Assembly: GCA_033398695.1 (NCBI GenBank)
Contig: CM065804.1
Coordinates: forward strand, 9,595,001-9,659,000
Reading direction: 5' to 3'
Length of the DNA: 64,000 nucleotides
Origin: Orobanche coerulescens
Taxonomy: Eukaryota; Streptophyta; Magnoliopsida; Lamiales; Orobanchaceae
Shown here: positions 54,682 to 64,000 of the stretch, piece after piece
How positions within the stretch are numbered: the first letter of the stretch is position 1
Layout of the letters: the number at the start of each line of letters is the position of its first letter
Notes under the pieces: model-generated
Told to the model about the DNA's origin: nothing
The model's input: the letters and a program-made list of their open reading frames with translations, nothing else
Database searches by the model: none
Made by a program: the position numbers and the translations under genes

Positions 54682-55500
54682 TGTTGGAATATTCTATTCC
54701 ATACATTCATAATTGAGTTTTGCTGATTAGTTGTTGATCACAGAAAACAACATTAGAACGAAGCAAAACAACAAATAAGTCGAAGACGAACGAGCCGGAC
54801 TGAAAAGCAAAGTAGTGAGAATTAACAAAGCTCAACGTACGCTATGATCAGTATATAACGTACGTAAGTAAAATCCAGTTGAAAGGAGACGAGTTTGGCA
54901 GATGTATAACGTACACAACAAACACAGAATAACGTACGCAATGGTGATAAGCTAACGTACGTAGTGAATATCACTTAACGTACGTAATGTTGTTTGAATA
55001 CGATTTCAAACAAGGAACCGTTGAAGATGACGTCATGAAGTAGGTCAGAATGCAACGAATATGAAGACTAAAGTTAACGTACGTAATAGATATATTGATA
55101 ACGTACGTAACAGATGCACAGAAGATACTGGACTGATTTGTACTATACATAACGTACGTAACCTGGAAGAGTTAACGTACGTAATAGACATAACATATGC
55201 TACAAAAGAGCTATAATGTACGTAAGGAAGGCTGCAGGAGCAAACGGCTAGTTGAGCCTTTGAGCCTATAAATACCAAGTCATTTGGTATCATTCAACAC
55301 AACAACTACAAGCAAATCACATATTGATCAGATATCATTACATACATCTTTGTTGTTGTAATTGTGTTTAATTGATAAGTGTTTGAATGTTCATATACGA
55401 AAACATACACGAGAGGAAGATACGGATTGTAATTGATTCGGTGTTATCAGAATAATTTGCTTCGTTTTATCAGACGAATGTTTTTAATATTGAACTCGGA
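54682..55500 (+). mobile_element. copia F LTR (Sirevirus-like), right end uncertain
   Basis: Starts TGTTGGAATATTC just after a polypurine tract. Has a CGTACG palindrome cluster (54830-55225) and a TATA box CCTATAAATACC (55265-55276) 50 bp after it. I could not place the LTR end; 55500 is a guess. Sequence on both sides is copia-like, so it could be a 3' LTR, or a 5' LTR of a tandem or recombined element. Confidence 0.55.
54830..55225 (+). promoter_or_regulatory. TAACGTACGTAA cluster in copia F LTR
   Basis: Eleven copies at about 54833, 54857, 54905 (decayed), 54931, 54953, 54975, 55074, 55097, 55149, 55171 and 55214. The core is the same as in the gypsy solo LTR at 8903-11330, but the surrounding sequence is unrelated. 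Confidence 0.8.
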
Positions 55501-56040
55501 TGTCTTTGAATCCACTAGATGCTATTCTAAAAAAAATAACCTAGATGAAACTAATTTTACTGATTGGAAAAGAAACATTGTTTTGACTGTTGAATAACAC
55601 AAATTTGTTCTAACTTGTGAATGCTCATTCACGTAGTCAAAATATGTTTGGCAGCTTGTTTTACCACTTTGTGGATAGTAGATTCAGACTCCATTGATCA
55701 TGCTTATTTCGACTCCTAGGATTTTCAAGTAATCGGGTGGTTTAGTGCGTGCGAGATTACTATCAACTAGGGCGATTCTTCTAGGCTTATGACTATAGCA
55801 ATGGGAGTCATACGGTTGAATGTTAGTGATAGGATTTTAGTTCTACATAATATATTATTAGTACCTAATGTAGTGTTGGTTTATAAGTTTTATAGTAATG
55901 GATATTTGGTTCCTATTGACGATGATGCTATTATTAGAAGAAATGATGAATATATCTGTAAAAGTTGTTGACGATGCTATTATTAGAAGAAATGATGAAT
56001 ATATCTGCAAAGGTACTTATAGACGGACTATATATCGATT
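55501..56040 (+). pseudogene. copia gag/protease scraps
   Basis: 55540-55620 reads NNLDETNFTDWKRNIVLTVE then a stop and HKFVLTC, the start of copia gag. 55780-55970 reads IRLNVSDRILVLHNILLVPN, the block just after the protease. The intervening gag is missing. A 47-bp tandem duplication lies at 55918-56010 (gatgctattattagaagaaa, gatgaatatatctg). Confidence 0.65.
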
Positions 56041-57300
56041 GTTAGACCTCCAGAGATATATGGCATGAGATTAAGAGGTCACGAGCATATTTTGATATTT
56101 TGTTTGGCTTAGTTCGTATGGGTTGTTGAATCTATGGAGATAAATGGCAGGAGATCAAGGAATCACGAGCATATTTTGGTGTTTAAGGATTTGGAGGATG
56201 CTTTGTGGAAAATGATTGTTGGGCTGAGACCCTATCAATTTTTGAAAGGTTTTATAACTAAGGACTTCATGTCCTAATAGGCTTCCATTTTCTAAAACAT
56301 CCGAGATGATGAATCATTTCAAAGACTTGAGTTAATGTTTAAAACCTTAATACGTCTGGAGAATTTCTCTTAATGTTTGTGTTTGTTTGATTCATGACTG
56401 ATACTTGCGTGGTATATTTTATATAGTTAGAGTACTTTAACAATCTCGGGGTGGATGTCTTTTATGCATGCCAAGTATTTGTGTTCGAGGAAGCAATCAT
56501 AGAATCGGCATGAAGATGAAGAGCTGCGATACTAATCAATTAAGAGTCTGATTTCTTATGTTATTAAGTTGAATCTCATTTCCGAATGCAGTGCATTTTG
56601 AGCCCTCTGTCAGTATATATTATGATACAATTTGTTCGGTTTGTGCTACTCATATTTTTGGTGTGACCTTGTCGGTGTATATTTTACGTTTGACCTTATT
56701 GGTCTGTATTGTTATGTAGTTTGAACCTAGCCGGTCAAACATTATGATGTCTCTTGTAGCATCTAGCCTGGTAGATTCTTGTGAGAAAGACCTATGGCGT
56801 GTGATATTCCCTTGTGGTTTGGGGGGTGTTATAATTTATATGCATTGGTCTTTTGGTCTTTTGCAAACTTGGTTATATGTTGAACAACCGATTCTCTAAA
56901 CTATTTTATCGGTATGTATAAGTGTGACTTAACCTCATTTTGAAACTGTTGAGTTTTGGCATTTTGCCTTGTACTTTGAAATGGGATATTTGTGATGGTA
57001 TTTGGAAAATGGATTTTGGAAAGTCTTTGAGAAATTCGAAATATATTACCGTCATTGGCCTTTTGATATGTTTGAAATGATTGTGTAAATGATTTTTGAC
57101 TGGTGGATTCCGGTGCGGGATATGCGGCGCTGTAATATCCCTATGTGCTTTTCGGGGATGCTACAAAAGATGGTATCATAGTCTTGGGTTTTGGGAAACC
57201 CTGATGAGTGCGTTATGCGACTCTACTGGTGCATTGGCAGCAAGATGTTTGTGGAAAGTTTTAAAACTTGATAGAATTGTTTGATTTTGGTCCTTTTATG
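56041..57300 (+). mobile_element. Remnants of two more gypsy LTR 3' ends
   Basis: 56041-56430 has repeated scraps (gagcatattttg twice). R1: about 56430-56829, with gcgatactaatcaa, agcctggtagattcttgtga and an end ggggggtgttata. R2: about 56830-57165, with ggcgctgtaatatccc and an end ggggatgctaca, followed by a decayed PBS tggtatcata (57171-57180) and leader text like that of C. Both resemble the E/D LTR ends. No ORF is credible. Confidence 0.6.
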
Positions 57301-57945
57301 TAATGATTGAATGCGATAATTATTAAGTTGTGTAATAATGATGACAAGTGTGGAGGGATTAAAAGTTAAAAAAGCTATTTACGGTAAACGTGTGCCGGAT
57401 ACTAAATGATACGATTGTGATCATTTGGTAAAATAAGAGATAAACAAATAAATTATTATTAGTATAATAATTCTGATAACTATGACAATATATATGAATA
57501 ATACTAACAAAAACTTTTCAAATAATAACACAAGATAGTAAGGATTATAAATTTCATTTGATCATTTTGTTATCAAATATATGTATGTATTTAAGATAAT
57601 CACTTATTAATGATTGTACAGATTCGATTTTTCTTAAAAATATCATTATCTCTCTCGAGCGTCAGATCATTCTTTATATATTAATTCAATCTACTATATT
57701 TCCATATTGATTGGAAGTTAATATATAGCATGAAGATTTATGAAACTATTTCAAACAATCATCTGATGTATAGATATATATTTCTAATCTCTACAAGTTT
57801 AGAGCGAGAATCATTTGATCTAATCCACATATTCCATTTCAAGAATACAAAGACCACAAATATCAATATTCAATGGTAAAATAAATAAAGATAATTAATA
57901 TCATGATGATCACAGATAATAATAATCAATTCAAAATAAAAATTA
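57301..57945. other. AT-rich intergenic DNA
   Basis: Nothing was recognised besides AT-rich sequence. Confidence 0.5.
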
Positions 57946-57947
57946 TA

Positions 57948-58234
57948 CTCCCTCCGTCCACTTTTTAAAATCTCATTTGATGTTGGGCGCGGAGGTTAAG
58001 AAAAACTGATAAAGGTAAAGTGAGTGGAAGGAAAAGGTAGTGGTTTGGAAGAAAAATATAGTGGTTTGAAAAAAAAGGTAGTGGTTTGGATAAAAGAGTA
58101 GTGGGTCCATTAGTGAAAAATGTAGTAATTAAATAAAGAAGAGAGGGTAATATGGTACAAAAAGCATAGTGGGACTTTAAATTGTGGATAAATATTTGAG
58201 AGCAAATGGGACTTTAAAAAGTGGACGGAGGGAG
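57948..58234. mobile_element. Stowaway MITE, TA TSD
   Basis: 287 bp with inverted termini CTCCCTCCGTCCACTTTTTA and its complement at 58215-58234, flanked by TA (57946-57947, 58235-58236). Inside, gtagtggtttgga-type words are repeated three times. Noncoding. Confidence 0.92.
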
Positions 58235-58385
58235 TACAAGTTTTAAAATAGAAAGACAAAGTGAACGGACGGGGTGTAAAATTGTGTGTGGAGAGAGAGA
58301 GAGAGGAATGATGTAAAAAGTCCCCCTTACGATAATTAAAGTAAATAAAAATGGGTAGAGAGATAGAGGGTGGCGTAAAAATTAA

Positions 58386-59145
58386 GGGGGGTGTATTGCA
58401 TTGAGAATCTGTAGATTTTAAAGGATTTTGAAAGTCTGGGTGTATTCGATCCAGACTTTTAAAAGTTCTTTAAAATCTAGATGTATTCAATCCAGACTTT
58501 TTAATGTCTTTTAAAATTCAGAGGTATTCAAACTGGACTTTTTGAAGTCTTTAAAAATCTGGTGGTATTCAACATTATGTGGATTTTAACAATCCATGGA
58601 TTCTGATGGATTTTTCAAAAAAATTACAAAGGACGAAATCTGAGCTTCACACATGAGATTTCGATGGATTACGCCTCGCGTCCGTGTCACCCAACTGGCC
58701 GCTTATGTCATTTGAGCTTCCCCTTATATCGCCGCCACTCTCGCCTTGAATCTCGTCGGACCGCCACACCGCCGTCAGCGTCACCATTGTTAAAATTGTT
58801 GCCGTTCTTTAGGATTCGAGAAAGATGAATCGGAGTCGTGGTGGAGGCGGGGTTGTCGAGCGTCGCGAGAAGAAGAGGGTGTCACTGTAAATCTAAGAGT
58901 CCATCCCATACTGTTGATGTCCAACTGCTGGGAGTGCATTCCCACCATGTGAGACCAGTGAGCGTTGGGTTAATATATTTGAACTCCAACAAAATCCACG
59001 CGAAGTCGATAACAAATTCCCCAAAACTCCACGCGGAGTCTATAGAATTCCCTTAAACTCCATGCGGAGTCTATAGATTTCAAAAGTCCACGAACTTTTA
59101 AAAGTCCAAAAAAATCCTACATAATCCCAATCCAATACACCCACC
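58386..59145. mobile_element. PIF/Harbinger-like non-autonomous element, TAA TSD
   Basis: 760 bp with termini GGGGGGTGTATTGCATTG and CCAATCCAATACACCCACC (inverted) and TAA at 58383-58385 and 59146-59148. Four diverged 45-60-bp repeats follow the left end (58435-58570: ggtgtattcgatccagactt-type). The right end mirrors this with three ctccacgcggagtcta units (59000-59080). The centre (58660-58890) is GC-rich and unlike the arms. It holds an ATG with a short Arg/Gly-rich frame (MNRSRGGGGVVERREKKRVS) and may be captured host DNA. Confidence 0.75.
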
Positions 59146-59331
59146 TAAAATGTTATTTGAAGTAATAAACTTAGAGCGAGAGAGAAAATGGAAGAGAGAG
59201 GTACAAAAAGTAAATATTAACTAGGGTTATAAATAATAACTATAGCAAAAGGAGGTGCGTAGAGAGAAAAGTCAGACTAATACTAATGTTGATTACATAT
59301 GCTGGTTTAGAAAGAGAAAGTGTGTAAGAAG

Positions 59332-59907
59332 TAGTGCTGTGAACGAACGTAAAGGTTCGATTCGATTCGGCATATTCGACTTGAAATAGTTCGATTTGAT
59401 GTTCGATTCGGTGATCAACGAGCCGAGTCGAACGTTTGTTTTTGCTATTCAGCAAATCGAGCCGAATAGCTCGAACATGTTCGACTCGGCCGTCTTCTTT
59501 TTGTTTTGGCAAATTATATATATATTAATGTATTATACATATTTTTTGGTTAATTAGTTATCTACTTATCTTTTATTACGACTGTTTTTTATTATGGACT
59601 TATTCAAATGTTCAATGGTCTTATATTAGTAAACTTCTAATTTTATATAAGTCCTTTATAATTTTATGATTTATGAGAAAATTGAATATTGTAGATTTTA
59701 TCTAACACGAGCCAGATATGTTCGAACTGTTCAAAAAAATCGAATCGAATCGAATCCAACATTAATGCTAAAAAATCCCTTCGAACTCGAGCCGAATAAC
59801 AAAAATGTTCGGCCCTTTCGCGCCGAATCGGACCCTAGGTTCGACACCCTTCGAGCCGAACTCGAACCCTGCGATATTTGGTAGGGTTCGACTCGTTCAT
59901 AGTCCTA
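59332..59907. mobile_element. Non-autonomous hAT element, 8-bp TSD with one mismatch
   Basis: 576 bp; TAGTGCTGTGAACGAACG at the left and CGTTCATAGTCCTA at the right. TSD GTAAGAAG (59324-59331) against GTAAGGAG (59908-59915). The flanks of the element are made of gttcgattcgg/cgagccgaa words around an AT-rich centre. Confidence 0.82.
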
Positions 59908-59915
59908 GTAAGGAG

Positions 59916-62900
59916 AGAGTAGGGAGCAAAAAATTCGAATATTAATGTCGATTACCTAAAGTGAAAATTCTTAAAAGGTATCTTAGTCTTAGTAGGTAAA
60001 AGAAGAGTTGGTGATCAAATGAAAGATTGTCCGAGATAATTGTCAAATTTTAAAATAAGGTGTTGTTTTCTTTGTAATATTCGGATTTTAGTTGAGACGA
60101 ATAATCGACTTTGGTAACAACTTATATTTGATTACTAAGATATTTTATATGTTTATATGCTTCGAGTTAATGGGTATTGCTATACGGATTTGGGATGAGA
60201 ATAGATAATAAAATCACATTTTTGATTAAATTTGGACATATATATTATATATAAAGCTTATCCCCTTAATTTAATGTGCAAGGGTGTTGTATTATATATA
60301 AAGCTTATCCCCCTTAATTTAATGTGCAAGGGGGATTGTGCACAAAAATTAGTACTGTACAATAATGCATTGCACACCAAAAATAATTTCGTTTTTTATA
60401 AACTCACGAATTTACATCTACATATTAAACTCCAAGGAATACAAACAATCGTGTAATGATGGAGTGAACACAAAAGGGTTCCTGGAACCATGCTCTCATA
60501 ATTGATGAATATGAAGTGTTGATGAAGTATTAATGCTTGAAGCACTATATAAATAATCCAAAGACGAGAAAACAACATAGCAAAAACCACACCAATTTTG
60601 CAGTTTGCCATATAAGTCTCCTGTTAAGCTTTCTATTTATATGTAGATAAGAGGTTGTCACTATTTTTTAATCTTGGCCTACCTTTTCGAATATGGAGTT
60701 AAAGACTTGTTGTGGTATTCTTTAAAGATGTTTGTTTGTGCTTATGACATTAAAGGGTTTGATGTTTGTATGGGGTTAAAGACTTGCTGTGGTATTCTTT
60801 CGAATATGGAGATCTGTGATTTGATGTTACTTTCTTTTCTTTGTTCGTTAAAAACACAGAAACTAAATCGAATGATTTTGAGCAGAAACATTAAAGGGTT
60901 TGATGTTGTGTTTGATTATTTCGGGTAAGGAGTTACAACGACGGTAGTTTGTGTGTGAAGCTGTGTTCATGTTTGGTGGTTGATCTGCAAAATCAGAGAA
61001 AAAGATGGATGAGAGGCGGATGTTTTTAGGATAGTGATAAAAAATTATATGTATATCTTGGAATGGATTGGATCCCATCTTACCCGAATTTTTTTACCCC
61101 ATTGGTTTTGGGTTTTAATCTGTTGGACTGGATCTAATCGTAGCAAAACAATCTCAAAACACAATGAATTGATGTCAATGATCAACCGGTTGGTGTTTGC
61201 TAAAAGAAATTAAACAAAATGGATTGAAATAAAATGATTGTTTTAAAGTGTACAACTCATGAAAAGCTAATGAATGGATATATGCATGTAATAATGGGAA
61301 GCTTATGTGAATACTGAGTCGGACCTCCAGCAGTTGGTAAATTTGACACATACATACATTCATCAATGCATACATAAACACGTATCACGTATGTATGCAG
61401 ACACATAGGTACGATATTGGTATACATTGAATAAAGAAGCTGAAAAATATTATAGATACAGCATGGCTGCATGAGTATTTTGCTTTATAGGTGGCATTCT
61501 TCATTAGAAATTTACCTCATATTAATGATTTACATAATCAATATACACACTTTCTCTCTATCTCATGATGATGCTACTAATAGTCTCCTACAATATAATG
61601 GAAACTCTTCATGTCCATTCCTTTTGTATTATTAACTTTTACTTTTTGCTTGAGGGTGATGGTAAGTTGGTAACCTTTGTGAATTAAAAATGAAATCATA
61701 TCGTAGTTTCAAGATTACATAAAATTGTAGAATGTTAAAACAAAAGCTGTTAGTATATAAAGATTACATGTGAAGAGACTCTTTTAAATATAACATCTTA
61801 GAAAAAGTCTTTTTACACGTACTCTTTTAATGCGAATAAACTATTTTAAGTACTGGAAACCTAATTAATACCGATCATTACAATATGAATATTTAGGTGC
61901 AATGGGTGCAACGCACGGGTTGATAAAACATTAAACTATGAACATTTAAAATAAATACAATACATTACATATAACTAATTACATAGACTAAAAGAACTCT
62001 ACACGGAAAAAACGTTCTGGATGAGTCCTTATTCATATTAAAAGACTACATGTGAAAAGACTATTTTAATTGTAACTTTTAATGTAAATAAACTAATTTA
62101 AATACAAAAGTTATGATAACATCACAATTAAATCCTCTAAAATAAATACAATATAAATTCTCTAATAAGCATCTAAATACCGTCATATGCTCATTCAAGC
62201 GTCTGCAACCAATGATCATTCAAGCGTCTGCAACCAAAGACCGTGCATCACACGGATTGGATCAAGCCTCGTACGAGTATATAAAATCTAAACAGGTCTA
62301 TATGACTAAACTTTAATGTCATCGTTTAACTATTATTATATGGGTTTGAAACCAATACAAGTAGTAAAATTACTATTTAGTGGGTTTTGGACGACTATGA
62401 GTATATAAGTTCCAAAAGATGGAACATAAAATAATTCTCTGTCAATGCATACAAATATTGAACTGGTAATACTATAGTATTGAACTCTACTTGTTTGATT
62501 GAAATTCTCATACAAGTATCACTAATGCAATGATTGTTTCTTAAGAATGTCAACTTTATTCATACCCAATCCTACTCGTCGGATAAACTCACAATAGAAT
62601 TTGGTATCGACCGAACCCAAAAATTTATGATCTAGTACGGGTAGAATATAGGTACAGGATATTACCTGATTAACCGACCTGCGTACCGATTTGAATTATA
62701 TAAATATATTATTACTATATATTATACATAAATACTATATTATATTATATATTAGTATATTTTATCATATAAAACATAATATCTTAAATAATATTAGATT
62801 GAATTTATTAAATAGTATATTTTATGCGGGTACCCAAATATCCACTGAGTACCCGATTCTCGTTAGGCAGTACCCAAACCCAAACCTAATAAAAAAGGAT

Positions 62901-63755
62901 AGGGTATGGAGGTGACATCTCATACCCTACCCGATCCATTAACATCCCTATTGTTTCCTAGATATGTTCGAAAGTACAAGGTATCTCCTCTGATGTGATA
63001 ACTTTCTGAAAATTAAAGAGCTTGTTCCCAACTGTGTGCACCAATTCCATTCATGTGAGTCTATTTGGATTGACTAAATTTGGTGTCTAAGCACGTACAA
63101 CTTCAAGTGATAAATAAATTTGTACATTATCGGTTCCATAAAAACCTTCACCCTACTTTTTCCAGCACCAACCTGAGCAAATAATATGAGATAATCAATC
63201 CTCCCACTATAAAAAAATAAAAATAAAATAAATTACATAACCACTTGTATATATTAAATTATTTTAATATTCACGTTGCAACTACTTATACATTCAATAT
63301 TATCTTTCTAAATAAATAAAAACTAAAAAATCTTTTACCGGACGAAGGTAGTACTAGATACGGACACTTGGATTTGTATGTGCGATTTTGTTCTGCAACT
63401 ACATTGCTCCCAAAAATACTCGGATTTTATTTGCTTGAAGCCACCATAAGCATAAGAATACAGGCAAAACAATGTACTTAAAATGCATAAGAATACCACA
63501 ACAGAACATTATATATATAGGAAATATATCATATGAAAACTAATTACCTTGTGAAATCTAGAAACTTTTGTAGGCCATTGATATTAGTGATCTAACGGTT
63601 GTAGATAAGTAGGATTATATGCATTTATTTATTTTTTTATTGCATTATTGTTGCATATACTAGCGACCAGTTTGATACAACAAATAACAACAATGAAATT
63701 GCTTAATAATGCAATTGATTTCTAGATTTCACCATTAAGGGGGTTTCCACCATAA

Positions 63756-63757
<2 letters not shown>
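59916..63757. other. AT-rich intergenic DNA with minor repeats
   Basis: No gene was recognised. 60244-60331: tandem duplication of about 43 bp (attatatataaagcttatcc, ttaatttaatgtgcaaggg). 60697-60805 and 60748-60905: short direct repeats (gttaaagacttg(t/c)tgtggt; cattaaagggtttgatgtt). 61735-61870 and 62025-62100 share diverged text (agactacatgtgaaaagact; taatgtaaataaact). 62545-62952 is composed of acccgatacc/gggtaccc words and ends TTAACATCCCTA, a possible hAT remnant. Confidence 0.45.

Positions 63758-63839
<82 letters not shown>
63758..63839. repeat. (TA)n microsatellite
   Basis: A pure TA dinucleotide run of about 82 bp, directly beside the putative exon at 63841. Length is likely variable between individuals and prone to assembly error. 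Confidence 0.9.
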
Positions 63840-63840
<1 letters not shown>

Positions 63841-63842
<2 letters not shown>

Positions 63843-64000
63843 ACACCTCTAGTATGCGGAATCCACCAACAGCCATGGCATGGTTGCTTTCTAATGGTTT
63901 CAACATGACTAGTTCAATTGGCTTGAACTCCCTCTGTTGTAATTTGTTAAGGTAACCAAACATAGCTTCAGCTTGGTTTGCTGGCTGTAATTCACAAAGT
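63841..64000 (-). CDS. Partial exon of an unidentified protein (runs off right edge)
   Basis: The minus strand is open from the window edge to a TAG at 63841-63843, 52 codons. Text includes [40 protein letters not shown] and [10 protein letters not shown]. The composition is that of a normal soluble protein, with no low complexity and balanced codons, unlike every other short ORF nearby. It may be the C-terminal exon. Alternatively it is an internal exon with a donor at AG/GTGTAG or TAG/GTATAT, since a TA-rich, intron-like run follows. I do not recognise the family. Confidence 0.5.

Noticed and set aside
61180..61480. ORFs with Met/Cys/Tyr-rich text near 61175-61472
   Set aside because: AT-rich random frames with no family signature.
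62545..62952. Complete hAT MITE
   Set aside because: Only the right end (TTAACATCCCTA) is recognisable; no left end or TSD, so listed only as a possible remnant.

Overview
The window is repeat-dominated nuclear DNA of a flowering plant, almost certainly a eudicot. Evidence for this: SINE, Stowaway, Harbinger and hAT-type MITEs with clear target-site duplications; Ty1/copia, Tekay/Del-type and Athila-type Ty3/gypsy LTR retrotransposons; a CACTA transposon with TNP2-like transposase; and decayed plant gene pieces (a UGT79-type glycosyltransferase, an IQ67-domain exon). The UGT resembles asterid flavonoid/anthocyanin glycosyltransferases, but I would not name a species. No intact ordinary host gene is visible. 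The only candidate for a live host exon runs off the right edge on the minus strand (63841-64000). No rRNA, tRNA gene or CRISPR was seen.

Layout. 1-7184 is old intergenic DNA holding a SINE (452-714), a Stowaway MITE (973-1229), a non-autonomous hAT (1320-2164), an IQD exon relic (about 2490-2800), two inverted-repeat hairpins (3811-4994 and 5309-5658) and a UGT pseudogene (5693-6854, minus). 7185-31700 is a decayed copia element in three pieces. The first break is a 2.4-kb solo gypsy LTR (8903-11330, TSD AAATA). The second is a Tekay-like gypsy on the minus strand (13092-29936), whose 3' LTR is itself split by a 9.1-kb Athila-derived element (14309-23406, TSD GTTAT). The copia also carries a hAT (11684-12216, TSD TGTTAAAG). 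31707-35795 is the 5' part of a CACTA transposon, cut by gypsy family D (LTRs from 35796 and 48696). D contains a gag-only gypsy element C (39338-47893). 49975-51372 is a copia gag relic on the minus strand, split by an 800-bp solo LTR (TSD CAATT). 51374-57300 holds a third Tekay-like LTR (E), a copia LTR with internal scraps (F) and further LTR ends. 57948-59907 has three MITEs, each with its TSD. The rest is AT-rich with little recognisable.

How the parts work together. The Tekay-like element G1 encodes all enzymes of a chromovirus but is broken by stops and frameshifts. Element B (gag-protease plus an extra ORF, no polymerase or integrase) and element C (gag only) keep long ORFs but need enzymes from elsewhere, which is the TR-GAG way of life.

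The most unusual signal is in the LTR promoters. Short CG-rich palindromes (CGTACG, ACGGCCGT or GCCGCGGC cores) are repeated about 4-12 times in an LTR, usually just upstream of the TATA box. The same core recurs in unrelated elements: CGTACG in a gypsy solo LTR and in a copia LTR, GCCGCGGC in an Athila-type and a Tekay-type LTR. The related LTRs C and D share a backbone but carry different palindrome cassettes. Element B has a second, internal copy of such a module upstream of its extra ORF.
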